Assembly: GCA_016858145.1 (NCBI GenBank)
Contig: JAEHOE010000025.1
Span: forward strand, 1,092,939 to 1,156,938
Source: Edaphochlamys debaryana
Lineage: Eukaryota > Chlorophyta > Chlorophyceae > Chlamydomonadales
Direction: 5' to 3'
Length of the DNA: 64,000 nt
The notes beneath the pieces were generated by a model. It worked only from the letters and a program-made list of their open reading frames with translations. It searched no databases and was not told the origin of the DNA. The position numbers and the translations under genes are program-made. Position 1 is the first letter of the stretch; each line of letters opens with the position of its first letter. Positions 46,756 to 58,505 of this stretch are shown here, in pieces.

Positions 46756-47180
46756 ACACACACATTACGGACCCCCCCCCGTAACGGTCTCTGATGTGGC
46801 TACGGAGTTGAGTCCATAACGGAACCGTAGGGGGTGTACCATCCGTAACGGATCCGAGTCCATTACCAACCCCCCCGTAGGCTTCATACCGTCCGTAAAG
46901 GACCAGTCCATTACCTACCCCCCCGTAGCTGCACACCATCCGTAAGGGACCCGCGTCCGTTACCCCCCCCCCCATAGGCTTCAGACCATCCGTAATGGAC
47001 CCGCGTCCGTCACCTACCCCCCGTAGGCTTCATAGCATCCGTCAAGAACCCCCATCCGTTACGCACCCCCCCGTAGGCTTCATAGCAACCGTCAAGGACC
47101 CGCGTCTGTCACGTACCCCCCCGCAGGCTTCATAGCATCCGTCATGGACCCCCGTCCGTCACGTACCCCCCCATCAGCCC
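46756..47180. repeat. Left subterminal repeat array (about 7 units of 55-62 bp)
   Basis: Degenerate units combine ACCCCCCCGTAGGCTTCATA, (A)CATCCGTAA or CATCCGTCAA, and GGACCCGCGTCCGTTAC. The CCGTAA core also occurs in the terminal repeat and in the right subterminal array, so it may be a transposase-binding site. Confidence 0.85.
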
Positions 47181-47217
47181 CCAATGCCACCTCCACCAAC
47201 CCCGCTGCCTGCTCCTG

Positions 47218-50050
47218 CTAGCGGTCACCCCTGCCGGGTCTGTCGCCGCGGCCATTGCCCCGGCCGCCAGGGCCTATGGCTTTTGGCGGCCTGTAGGGCG
47301 GGTTGGCCTTCGTGCTGTCTGCCCTGCCTCCCGCCACGACGGCCGCCTGGGCAGGAGGCTTCTGCACGTTCCGCGGTTCCGCGGTTCCCGGCTGCTCGGG
47401 CTGTGCCGTGCCCTGTGGCGCCCCCGTGGCTTCCGCGGCCACACCTGCCGCACCCGCTCCACCGCCTCCTCTGTCTCCACCGGCTCCTCCGTCTCCACCG
47501 GCTCCACCGGCTCCTCCGTCTCCACCGGCTCCTCCCTCCTCCCTTGGCGCGACCTCGATGCTCTTGTGGTTTCGGGAGAAGGAGTCGTCTTAGTGGGGCG
47601 AAGCCATGCCATGTCAAGCCAAGCCGCCCTTCAATACCCTCCCCTGCCTCCAAGACCTCTCCAATCAAGTTCCCTCACCACCAAGGCCCCTCCCCGGCAG
47701 CAGCACTAACCAAGCCTATCCCCGAGGGCCCTGGCTTACATGCCCACCAGCTGCTCCACGCAGAACTTCACGCTGGGGCTGTACACGATGAGCATGAACT
47801 CGTTGATGCTCGCTGTAGGCAGGGGCAAGTTAGAAGTTAGTAAGCTGGGCACATCATGCAACAAGCTGGGCAAGCAAGCAAACAGCAAGTCAATTTGGTA
47901 GCACGTGTTGTAACCAACCCACCCATGCTGGTGCACTTGTTGCCACCGGCAATGTCGAACTCCTTGAAGATTGCAGCAGCCTCGTTCATGAAGAAGTAAG
48001 CCCGCGCCGCCTCCATGCTGCATGGCGGGCCGCGACCGCCGGGTAGCTTCCGACTGTATCCCCAGGGGTACACCCGTTCGTCGAAGGCGTGCGTGAACTG
48101 CGCGGGTGGCTTGAAGGTCGTGGCCACCGCCACCACCGCCTCCACCTCGCTGTCAGTCACGGCACAAGCCGCCGCCGCAGCTGCGGGCTGCTCAGCCGCC
48201 CCCCCGCTCCCCGCGTTCGTCTTCCGCCGCTTGGGCAGCGGCCTGCTGGGGCCGGCTGCAGCCGCGTCGACAGCGGAAGCAGCAGAGGCGTCCTCAGCGG
48301 CCCTCGCCGCCTTCTTCGCCCTCTTCTCCAGGATCTTCTTGATGAGGGGGAACACTGCGAGGAATAGAGGGCAGCACACCGGCACAACAACATTAGGACA
48401 AGGCAGGGCTCTCCATCAGCTTAAGAAGCCAAAACCTGGAAGCTTCACGTCCCCCCCCAACTTAAAACAGCCCTGCATCTATCCCCCACCACCACCACCC
48501 CCACCTACGTCTGCTCCCTTGGATGTTCTGCATCACGTTGCTGATCTTGTCGTTGAGGAGGTCGCCCAGCGCCCTGACCTGGCTTAAGGTCAGGTTGGCC
48601 ACGTGGTTTGTGGCGCTCTTATCGCCCGTGTAGTTGATCCACGCCTTGAGGATCGACCGGACGTAGCTGACATACAGAACGTGCATGTCCATGCCGTTGA
48701 CGACTACCTGGCCAATATCAGCGCTGCGCCCCTTGTATACATCCGCCCACTGCAGCCCGCAGCGGACGAACCTGCATGGACGGGAGGGTATAAGCCACTG
48801 GCTTGAGAAACACGAGTTGTGGATTGCATGGGCAAGCGGGGTGTGCTGGTTGACTTCGCCGGTTTCGGGAATTTGCCAGCCCAGCCAGCCCAGCCAAGCC
48901 CAGCCAAGCCCAGCCGGCAGGCTCACATTCGGGTCATGACGAGCGCCACGCCGTACACCCGCACCAGGCTCGCGTGGTTTATCTGGAGCCCCAGCTTGTT
49001 GAAGACCTCCTCGAATGGCTTGCCCAACTCCTTGCGCAGGGTTTCCTGCGCCTCGCTGAGCTTTACCTCGCCCTTCTCGCTGCTCTTGGCCTTGGCGCTC
49101 GGCCTGCTTTGGTCGAGGGAATGGGCACACGGGGGTGTTGTAATTACGACTCCTGGCTCACGCGTACGCATTTATGCAGAGACCAGCCCCTGACACATTC
49201 ATGCCGAGACCAGGCCCTGACGCCCGCCCCAGATGCACAGTCCCCTTGCACCCGTCCCCAGACGCCCGTCCCCAGATGCCCTGTCCCCTTGCGCCCATCC
49301 ACAGATGCCCATCCCCAGGCGCCCGTCCCCAGACACTTACGCCCATCCCCGACACACCTCGAGCTCTTGGTCTTGCCGCCCGACTCCGGCGTCAGGCTTG
49401 TCTCCCCCAACACCGCGACGATTGCTGACGCAATGTAGTGCCCGAGCACGTCACCTCCCATTGCCTGCACCATCATGCTCTGCAAGCCAGGCACATTGGC
49501 AGCGAGGGAAATCGACGACTTCCAGAGGTCGTCGCAGCTGTCCCATATGGGACTGGTCTCCACAGTCAGCACCAAGCGCTGCACGGCGCCCTTAGTCTGC
49601 TGGAGCTTGCTGCGCAGCGCCTCTGGAAGCCCGCGATACCCGATGCCGCGCAACTCCTCGCGAAGCTCCTCGCTGTACTCAGCGTATGGATCCTCCTCCT
49701 CCCCTTCAACATCACCTGCAACACCGGCGGGACAGCCAGACGGTCAGCGGTGTCATGGCAAGTGCTTGCTTCCCGGTCAAGCGTCTGGGCGGGCCTTCCA
49801 GGGCTCCCCGCTGCCCAGTCCTATCCCTAGAAGTTATTAACGTCCCAGAGAACTACATATACATCAGCGGGTCGGCATCACAAGCCTGCACCAGAGCCCC
49901 GCCGCTCGAATCACAGAGCTCACCTGGCAGCTGCGGACCTTCTCCCTCTATTCCGCTGTGATGCTGCTCCTCCCTCTCCACACACTCCTCCGCCTCTGCC
50001 ACGTCATCTGTAGTTGAAGGCTGAGCCTCGACTTCTCCTATACCGGCCAT
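47218..50050 (-). CDS. Transposon accessory protein with nuclear signal, about 600 aa, function unknown
   Basis: Exons: 50050-49924, 49715-49358, 49103-48927, 48771-48509, 48354-47923, 47812-47740 and a last exon in about 47640-47218. It begins MAGIGEVEAQPSTTDD and has an acidic first exon. A mostly helical body follows (ELREELRGIGYRG, LRKELGKPFEEVFNKLGL, LSQVRALGDLLNDKISNV). A basic patch PLPKRRKTN looks like a nuclear localisation signal. The last exon is ambiguous because all three minus frames stay open: one gives an acidic EEPVETEEPVE tail ending at 47274, one an Arg-rich tail, one an RGG-like tail ending at 47218. The phase of the preceding exon favours one of the first two. It may correspond functionally to TnpA-type DNA-binding proteins of CACTA elements, which is inference only. 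Confidence 0.6.
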
Positions 50051-50394
50051 GTCTGCCAACGCTTATGTTAGATGTATGGCATTCGCGCGGTAACGGACAG
50101 GGAGATAGTGGACAGGAAGACAGTGGATAGTGGATAGCGGACTGCGGTGGTTTGTGGCGCAGGAGACAGGATCAATCGACCATGGCAATGGGGGGCATCT
50201 CCGTGGCATGCGCCGCCCAGCCAAGGTACGCACAGACCCCAAGCCGTTTGTAATGTAGATACTTTCCCCAGTGCTTCACTAGCGCCATGTCGCGCGCGTA
50301 CGCGCGACACTCTCCTTACCCTGCCCACCAACCTGCACGCCACATCCTCCTTGCACTTACTCTCACTGCCCTGCTAATCGCGTCTGCGTCTTTC

Positions 50395-53300
50395 ATGGGA
50401 CGACAACGTAAGCGCAAAGCCCACGATGACAGTGGTTGTGGCATCGGCGCTGTCGAGAGCGTGGCTGGCAATGGAAATGCCGATGGTATTGGGCCCCTGG
50501 GCTCGCCTGTTCCTCGGCACCGAGCGGTACAGGACATTCCTCTACTGGAACCTGCTGAGGCCTACTTTCTGGACCGGCACGAGGCCATAGCCCCAGGCGA
50601 CGGAGCATTGTCTTCGCCAAGCACCAGTGGCCGCGGCGTACAGCATCAGGCAGCAACTCCACTGCTACTCAGGCCCTCTCCCATTCCCAGCCTCAGCCCA
50701 TCTCTCCTTCGGCGTCTCTCCAATGACTCCGCAGGGGGCACAGATCCTGGTGGCCCTTCCCAACACGACCAAGATCAGGGTGGCGGCCTACACCCAGGCC
50801 CGCACTCGCAAGACGTCACGCCAGCCGCCCCCCCTCCTGCTGGTGCAGCCCCCCTGGGACCCCACCCCATTCCCCCCGCCGGGCCTGCACTTGACGAAAC
50901 GGAGCTAGCGGAGTGGGGCATAGACGAAGCAGAGCCTGAGCCGGGGGAGGTTGGAGCAGCAATCCCTCCGGTCACTCAACCGCCTGCTGCTGACGCACTA
51001 GCAGCTGCAGCTGCAGCACGCAGTGGGGGTGTTGGCGACGTTGACCCCGTCATCCCAAGCCATGGCGGGGGCGGCATTGGCGGCGTCGAGAACTTCACCG
51101 GTTGGGACGGGGGGTCTAGGCTTTTCAATTGGGCCAGGGAGCAAGAGCGGGGGGCGGGGGACAGAGAAGCCTCTTTTCAGGGGGGCGAGGAATGTGCATG
51201 CCGCTGATCCCGGTATCCGTCCTTCCCTATCCCACCCATTTTGCGCAGCTTCATCTGGCTTGTTCGCCCGGTGCCCTGGCAATGGCTGTGATGGCGGAAA
51301 GCCTCGCCGCCGTGCGCAGCGCCTTCAGTACCTCGAGCTCCCAACTGGAGATGCGGATGTTACACGCCTAGTCACCCGTGTCCTATACCAGGCCATCCTG
51401 CAGAAGGAGTGCAGCCCTGGCGCGACCGAGACCTCAGTGGCGCGCTTTCTCAAGAGCATCCGGGAATCCTTTGCGGGTCCCTTTGCGAGTGAGGTGCAGA
51501 AGCATGCTGCCAAGTACCTGCCCACCACGTTCAAGCAGGTGTGTTGGCGTAGGCTGGGGAGCAAGGGGCTCAGTGGGTTTGTCAGGTGGTTGGCGGGTGG
51601 GTTTGGCGGGTGGAGGGTTGCGGTTCCCTTGCGGTCCTACACGTTGCGGTCCACTGCAGGTACTCACCATGCTGGAGGACATTGCTGGAGTGAAGTGGCC
51701 GGTCATCTGGCGATACCCCATGTGCGAGTGTGGCTTCGTGTATCGCGGAGAGCACGCCAAGGCGAAGGCCTGTCCGGCCCTCTCGCCAGGCACCAAGTCC
51801 AAGCGCTGCAACAAGCCCATGGACCCATCACGCTATATGCTCTACAACTCCATCAGGCAGTGGCTCCAAAGCATCTACAGCAACAAGGTGACCGCCTCTC
51901 AGTTTGGGGCATGGAAGGAACGCCTGGAGGCGCAACACCGGACACAGCCCCACTCGGACTGCATGTTTGACATCGGCGATGGGGCAGCCATCGCCGACCT
52001 CTTCGCCAAGCAGCCTAAGTTTAAGACTGAAAGGCGCAACGTCATCTTCGTCCTCATCACGGACCCGTTCATTGTAAGTGCTGAATCCGGCGGGGGGTGT
52101 GGGGCAGGAGGGGCTGGTGCGTGGGGCTGGTGGAGCTGGTGGGGCTCAGGGGCTTGTGGGTTGCTTGGGGCACTTCGGGCACCTGGGATGCTTGTGTGCC
52201 TTGCATTCCTTATATGACTGGGTGTCCTTGCCCTTGCCCCGCCTTATAAAGGTCCCCTCCGACGAATCGCAACGGTCAAGCACTCCATGGTACCTGGTGG
52301 CCGTCAATGCCCCTCAGGAGAGTCGATTTGAGCTCGGTTACTCATCCGTGCTCGCCATCATTGGCGGCAACATCAAGTACCCGGGAGACAAGTGTGCGCC
52401 TCCAATGGACCCTAACCACGTCCTCGCCCTCATCTTAGACGAGCTTCGGTTCCTGGAGGAGGAGGGTGTCCTGCTGCAGGACGCCTCACGTGGCAACGAG
52501 ACGTTCAGGTGAGGATCCAGGCACCAGTGACTGCTACTACTACTGCTACCTCCGCTGTTACTGCTACTACTGCTACTAACGCCACGCATTCAATCCCTCC
52601 CCCCTCCCCAGGTGCTATGCCACCCTCCTGGGCATGGTATCAGACTACCGTGGGCTACAGAAGCACGTGGGCGTCAAGTTCTCTCCTGCCCTGTGGGCAT
52701 GCCTCAAGTGCTGGCAGCCAGGCTTCAAGTGTGGCGGCAAGACGGTCTATACCGACCACTTTCGCTTCCTTCCTACCAGCCACCCTCTCTTTGGCGCTCT
52801 CAAGGCCAACTTCACCAGCCGTGATCCCGAGGGCCAGGGCTGGGGCCGTCAACAAGAGCGTCAACAAGAGCGGCCAGCAGACGGCACTGACAACGAGGAC
52901 AATTGGGTTGAAGAAGATGAGGATGCGGGTGGTGATGGAGCGGCGGACGCAGCAGCGCCAGTTGTGGCTCAATCATGGAGGCTGGCCGGGAACACTAACC
53001 CCTTCAAACGGCCCCGGCAACGGGGGGCAGAGGAGATCCGCCGGGGCATGAACGGCCCACCAGCAGCAAGTGAGCCCAACCTCCCTCCCCTCAACGCTAC
53101 CTGGAGCCGTGTAGCAACCCCCCGTTCGCGTGATCAGCCCCAGGTGTCCTCGCCTGTTTACAACTCACCATCCTTTGACCCGGTACTGTCGTGGAACTAC
53201 GACGCCATGCACACCCTCGCCAGCGTGATTAAGGATACCATCGTACTGACTCTCCAGAACCTGCGTGAGCGGAGCCCCGCCATTACTGCATACGACAATG

Positions 53301-55470
53301 CAAACAACCTGACCATCACACGTAAGGAAGGGGGCTGGGGGCTGGGGGCTGGGGGCTGGGGGCTGGGGGCTGGGGGCTGGGGGCTGGGGGCTGGGGGCTG
53401 GGGGCTGGGGGCTGGGGGCTGGGGGCTGGGGGCTGGGGGCTGGGGGCTGGGGGCTGGGGGCTGGGGGCTGGGGGCTGGGGGCTGGGGGCTGGGGGCTGGG
53501 GGCTGGGGGCTGGGGGCTGGGGGCTGGGGGCTGGGGGCTGGGGGCTGGGGGCTGGGGGCTGGGGGCTGGGGGCTGGGGGCTGGGGGCTGGGGGCTGGGGG
53601 CTGGGGGCTGGGGGCTGGGGGCTGGGGGCTGGGGGCTGGGGGCTGGGGGCTGGGGGCTGGGGGCTGGGGGCTGGGGGCTGGGGGCTGGGGGCTGGGGGCT
53701 GGGGGCTGGGGGCTGGGGGCTGGGGGCTGGGGGCTGGGGGCTGGGGGCTGGGGGCTGGGGGCTGGGGGCTGGGGGCTGGGGGCTGGGGGCTGGGGGCTGG
53801 GGGCTGGGGGCTGGGGGCTGGGGGCTGGGGGCTGGGGGCTGGGGGCTGGGGGCTGGGGGCTGGGGGCTGGGGGGCTGGGGGCGGGGGGCTGGGTCTGAGC
53901 ACCGTCTTCCCCATCCCACAGCTTTCCCACCTGACGTGATTGCCAAGTTCCGGGACGCACTGCTGGAGATTGCCAAGATCGATCCAGGGGCAAAGCGTCT
54001 TGCCCGCCTGACCTCCGCTGGAAAGAAGGCCAAGTCGCATACATTCTTCCTGCTGGCGGGGCCATACGGGTCATATGCCGTCGCGAGCGCGGGGCTCAGT
54101 CCTGAAGTGGAGGAAACGCTCATCGCCCTTCTCCAGGTGTCGTGTGACCTGTGGGACAAGATTCCGTGCCGAGACAGGCTTCCAGCCCTTAAGGCACGGG
54201 TCGCAACCGCATTGTGCCTCGTGGAGACCTACCTGGGTGCAGTGCAGCTTGACATCAAGCTGCACAACTGCATCCACCTGGTGGACGGCATAGCCAACTT
54301 CGGTGGGCCTGGGGGGGGGGGGGGGGCGGGGCCTTGGGTTTTGGGTCAGTTGCTCGGGGGCCTTGGGGTTTGGGTGGAGGCCTAGGGGGCTCGGGGGCCA
54401 TCGTTGTGCTCTTCCCCATCCCTTTTCCTACGCCCATATCTCCTTATACAGGGCCCCTTTACTGCACTGCCATGTTCAAGGCTGAGCACTTATGGGGAGT
54501 GCTGGGCCGGTGGGCACACAGCAAGCGCTACATGGAGGCCTCCATGTTCTACTCGGCCCTCGACAGGCAGGTCTGCCTTGCACTGCGGCTGGAGTACGAG
54601 GCCACGCAGGCCGACGCGGAAGGTGGCGGAGGGGAGGGCATGGGCAGTGAGGCCGATCCCGAGGCCGAGGTCGATGGTGACAGGGAGGGTGAGGCTGAGG
54701 CCAGGGGTGAGAGCGAGGGCTACGCTGAGGGCGGGAGCGAGGGCAACAGTGATGAGGGTGGGAGCGAGGGCGAGGGCAATGAGGGTGGGAGCGAGGGCGA
54801 GGTCGAGGACGAGGGGGGGCTGCGCGATGTCGAGCGTGTGGCCGCCTCTGAAGAGGAGGACGCTAACTGCGACGACCTGGTCGACATGTACGACGAGAGA
54901 GCCTACTTCTGCCGTACACTGACTGTTGTCCCCATCGGGGACGATGAGGAGCGACGGGCGCTGCCGGAGATGACCCTGTCGAAGAAGAAGCAAATGTCGC
55001 AGCTCGATGCGGCATATGAACGGTGGGACATGGACAGTTCGGTGGGTGGGGATGCGACGGTCAAAGTCCTGAAGGGAGTGAGGGTGGGGCGTGTGAAGCT
55101 GTCCGCTGGGTCCTGGTTTCTCTGCCGCCCTGACACGTCGGGTGAGCTTTGGTTCGGCAAGGTGGAAAACGTAATCAAGCACGTGGGACGTGACGGGTAT
55201 GCAGAGGCACTGGTGATGGCCAAATGGTACAAAGCCGAGTCAAAGCCTGACCCCCTGCTCCACTGCCCAGTGATCCCCATGGAGGCGAAATCACACGCAG
55301 ACGGGCCATGGTTCTTGCCGAGAGCAATTGTGCCCTGGGTGTGCTTTGCACAGCCGCACCCACACAACGAGAAGCGAGCCGCTGCAAAGCGGCGACAAGT
55401 CGTGCTCGCAAGGCACTGGCACGTTCTCCGCAACTTCAAGAGCCTCCACCTGCGGTGGCGACGATGGTAG
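50395..55470 (+). CDS. tnp2-like CACTA transposase (about 1289 aa)
   Basis: Exons: 50395-51193, 51249-51538, 51660-52073, 52252-52508, 52612-53321, 53922-54302 and 54452-55470; the first donor is weak. An upstream in-frame ATG at 50287 would add a hydrophobic stretch, so I prefer [13 protein letters not shown]. Order of parts: Pro/Ser/Gly-rich head with SRLFNWARE; a Cys cluster (ARCPGNGC, later PMCECGFVY); the core with [52 protein letters not shown] and [18 protein letters not shown] followed by CLKCW; then [32 protein letters not shown], which matches the DUF4218 pattern of plant CACTA transposases. After an acidic EGGSEGE repeat comes a [17 protein letters not shown] region resembling the DUF4216-type C-terminus. 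Family matches are by eye. No internal stops were found. Confidence 0.75.
53329..53895 (+). repeat. (GGGGGCT)n heptamer array, about 77 copies, in a transposase intron
   Basis: Almost pure GGGGGCT repeats between the donor at 53322 and the acceptor at 53921. Three units equal 21 bases, so each frame is open and encodes a seven-residue GGWGLGA repeat in the transposase frame. Splicing removes it and restores phase (ITPFPPDV). G-runs on one strand could form quadruplexes. Confidence 0.95.
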
Positions 55471-55722
55471 TGGCGGTGGCTGCGGTGGCTGCGGTGGTGG
55501 CCTTGGTGGTAGTAGATGTAGTGTGCCGGTGCGGTGGTTGGGACGTTGGCGGCTGCGGTGGCTGCGGTGGTGGCCCTGGTGGTTGGAGGTGTAGCGTGCC
55601 GGTGCGGTGGCGGTCCTGCGGTGCGGTGGCGGCGGTGGTGGCAGATGCAGTCAGATTGGCGGGGACGTTGACTGGATGGTCTTTACGGCCTTGCAAGAGT
55701 GCAAACGAGATGAACGCCGCTC
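55471..55722. repeat. GGT/GCG-rich tandem duplications after the transposase stop
   Basis: Imperfect repeats built on GTGCCGGTGCGGTGG and GGCTGCGGTGG, with two longer similar copies of about 73 bases. No coding signal. May be part of the transcript's 3' region. Confidence 0.6.
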
Positions 55723-57020
55723 GGATGACTGGTACCCCTTCCCAGCCCGCTGGCAAAGCCCTGTCCTGCCGACTGTCCTAGATGGTCAGCCCCTTTGCGC
55801 GAGAGCCCCGCCGCTCGGATGACTGGTACCCCTTCCCAGCCCGCTGGCAAAGCCCTGTCCTGCCGACTGTCCTAGATGGTCAGCCCCTTTGCGCGAGGGC
55901 CCCGCCGCTTGGATGACTGGTACCCCTTCCCAGCCCGCTGGCAAAGCCCTGTCCTGCCGACTGTCCTAGATGGTCAGCCCCTTTGCGCGAGAGCCCCGCC
56001 GCTTGGATGACTGGTACCCCTTCCCAGCCCGCTGGCAAAGCCCTGTCCTGCCGACTGTCCTAGATGGTCAGCCCCTTTGCGTGAGAGCCCCGCCGCTCGG
56101 ATGACTGGTACCCCTTCCCAGCCCGCTGGCAAAGCCCTGTCCTGCCGACTGTCCTAGATGGTCAGCCCCTTTGCGCGAGAGCCCCGCCGCTTGGATGACT
56201 GGTACCCCTTCCCAGCCCGCTGGCAAAGCCCTGTCCTGCCGACTGTCCTAGATGGTCAGCCCCTTTGCGCGAGAGCCCCGCCGCTCGGATGACTGGTACC
56301 CCTTCCCAGCCCGCTGGCAAAGCCCTGTCCTGCCGACTGTCCTAGATGGTCAGCCCCTTTGCGCGAGAGCCCCGCCGCTTGGATGACTGGTACCCCTTCC
56401 CAGCCCGCTGGCAAAGCCCTGTCCTGCCGACTGTCCTAGATGGTCAGCCCCTTTGCGCGAGAGCCCCGCCGCTCGGATGACTGGTACCCCTTCCCAGCCC
56501 GCTGGCAAAGCCCTGTCCTGCCGACTGTCCTAGATGGTCAGCCCCTTTGCGCGAGAGCCCCGCCACTTGGATGACTGGTACCCCTTCCCAGCCCGCTGGC
56601 AAAGCCCTGTCCTGCCGACTGTCCTAGATGGTCAGCCCCTTTGCGCGAGAGCCCCGCCGCTCGGATGACTGGTACCCCTTCCCAGCCCGCTGGCAAAGCC
56701 CTGTCCTGCCGACTGTCCTAGATGGTCAGCCCCTTTGCGCGAGAGCCCCGCCGCTTGGATGACTGGTACCCCTTCCCAGCCCGCTGGCAAAGCCCTGTCC
56801 TGCCGACTGTCCTAGATGGTCAGCCCCTTTGCGCGAGAGCCCCGCCGCTCGGATGACTGGTACCCCTTCCCAGCCCGCTGGCAAAGCCCTGTCCTGCCGA
56901 CTGTCCTAGATGGTCAGCCCCTTTGCGCGAGAGCCCCGCCGCTTGGATGACTGGTACCCCTTCCCAGCCCGCTGGCAAAGCCCTGTCCTGCCGACTGTCC
57001 TAGATGGTCAGCCCCTTTGC
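55723..57020. repeat. 94-bp tandem array, 14 units, with dimeric higher-order pattern
   Basis: Units start GGATGACTGGTACCCCTTCC and contain CCTGTCCTGCCGACTGTCC. The base before GGAT alternates between CTC and CTT contexts in nearly every successive unit, so the array appears to have grown as 188-bp dimers. Only single substitutions separate the units. Confidence 0.95.
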
Positions 57021-57448
57021 GCGGGGGCAGATGGGAACGATCGAAGGGGGCAGCACTAATGTTGAGCCCGTTACAGTTCTGCTCGAATCTCTGTCAAGCC
57101 GCTCAATCCACTTCTCAAGCAAAAGGGCATCACCAGCCCGCAGCCGTCCTGTCCGCCACCCTGCATGCTGACACCCTTGTGACAGCAGACCATCTGGTTC
57201 TATGCATACAGTTCCAGTGCCCCACATAAGGAAACGGTGCACCCAACCGTCAAGGGCCGTCGCTCAAATCTCTGCCATACCGCAGCCAGCGCACTTGCAT
57301 CCCTCTAACTAGACCTCGTTGCTGCTTGGCATCACCAGCCCGCAGCCAGACCAAACACACACAGTTACTGCCATCCTGTCCACCACCCTGCATGCTGACA
57401 CCCTTGCGCCAGCGGACCATATGGTGCTATGCATACGGTTACTGCTCT
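57021..57448. other. Non-coding stretch with a direct duplication
   Basis: Segments near 57131-57215 and 57334-57440 share CACCAGCCCGCAGCC, CACCCTGCATGCTGACACCC and CTATGCATAC in the same order, with small insertions. No gene recognised. Confidence 0.6.
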
Positions 57449-58505
57449 TTACACCAGGAAGCGGTACCGCTTCGCCTTTAGCCACCTGGCCTGCTGCTTG
57501 GTGGCCACGATGAGGTTGCTGGCGTTGTTGTTGAAGCGGTTGCCGTCGATGTGGAAGACGTTGTAACCGGGGCGGTGCAGGAGAGAGCCGTTGCCCAGCC
57601 AGGCGTGCGCCACAATCATGTCAAGGCGGGCCGCCTCACCGCGGATCCTCACCATGACGCGGCTGTGGTGGCCACGGTGAAGAAGGGCGTGTCCCCTCGG
57701 GCCCCACACCTCACCCGTGGGCGAGACACGGTATGCAATGTCACGGTAGGAGGGACGGAGCACGGGGGGAACACGGAGGCGCGTGGACGCGGAGGGCGGA
57801 GCGGAGGGCGGAGCGGAGGGCGGAGGGGCGGGGGCCAGAGCGGGCGAGGGGCCCTCAGTGGTGGACGAGGCGGCTGGACCCAGCAGAGGGTGTGCGGGGA
57901 TGGGTGCGGGCGGTGGAGCCATCAGCAGGGTGAGGTTCGCAGTGGGCATGGGCTCCATGGAGCTGGGAACAGGCACGGGCGCCCACGGGAACGGCTTGAA
58001 CTCGAGGCGCATCTTCTGGCGGATGAAATTGGCCCTCATGATGCGCTTCAGGTCCTTGCACTTCTGCATGTCCATGACGTAGCGCCCCGAGCCCTTCTTA
58101 TTCTCGAAGTAAGAGGGGGTGGTGTTGATGGCGTCACGTACAATCCAGGAGGGGATGCACGGAGGCAGGAGGACTCCAGGGATGCCGCTCAGATAGGCGC
58201 GGATAGCCGTCTTGGCCTCCTGGAAATTCTTCTCAGACCTGAAGCGGGAATCCTCGCAAAGGTAGTTGATGCCCTTGAAGGTACGAGGGGGACAGCTGTG
58301 GGGGGAAGGGGGGCGGGGGTGAGGTGCGAGGGTGGCGAGGAGGCGAGTTCGGTAATAGCGTGCCGTGGAGGCTAGCGGCCTTCCCAGCTCAAAATACACC
58401 CTGAATTCACTGCACACCCTGCACTCACTTAGTCTCATCTGTGGGGACGGTCTGCAGCTCCGTTACCAGGTCGCCGAAAGCTGAAGAGCGAGGAGTCGAC
58501 GACAT
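57449..58505 (-). CDS. HNH endonuclease encoded by the transposon (307 aa)
   Basis: Exons 58505-58429 and 58295-57449 join in phase; the start is MSSTPRSSAFGDLVTELQ. The N-terminal half (GINYLCEDSRFRSEKNF, AIRAYLSGIPGVLLPP, a Lys/Arg-rich KCKDLKRIMRANFIRQKMR) is unrecognised. A Pro/Ala/Ser linker separates it from the C-terminal domain. That domain reads YRVSPTGEVWGPRG, then MVRIRGEAARLDMIVAHAWLG, then VFHIDGNRFNNNASNLIVA (H274 onward). This is the pattern of NUMOD/HNH_3 nucleases from phages and homing introns, with the metal-binding His and both Asn positions kept. It would nick or cut DNA. A TGTAA overlaps the stop codon. Confidence 0.85.

Noticed and set aside
50287..50394. Upstream transposase start giving a membrane-like N-terminus
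   Set aside because: A nuclear transposase is unlikely to begin with a membrane span. The next Met starts a basic nuclear-type sequence.
52634..54385. A 583-residue continuous ORF with a (GGWGLGA)n repeat
   Set aside because: Good donor and acceptor sites at 53322 and 53921 restore the transposase frame without the repeat. The array is better read as intronic, although retention remains possible.
55723..57020. CRISPR-like appearance of the regular array
   Set aside because: Units are contiguous and near identical, with no unique spacers, in a eukaryotic genome.
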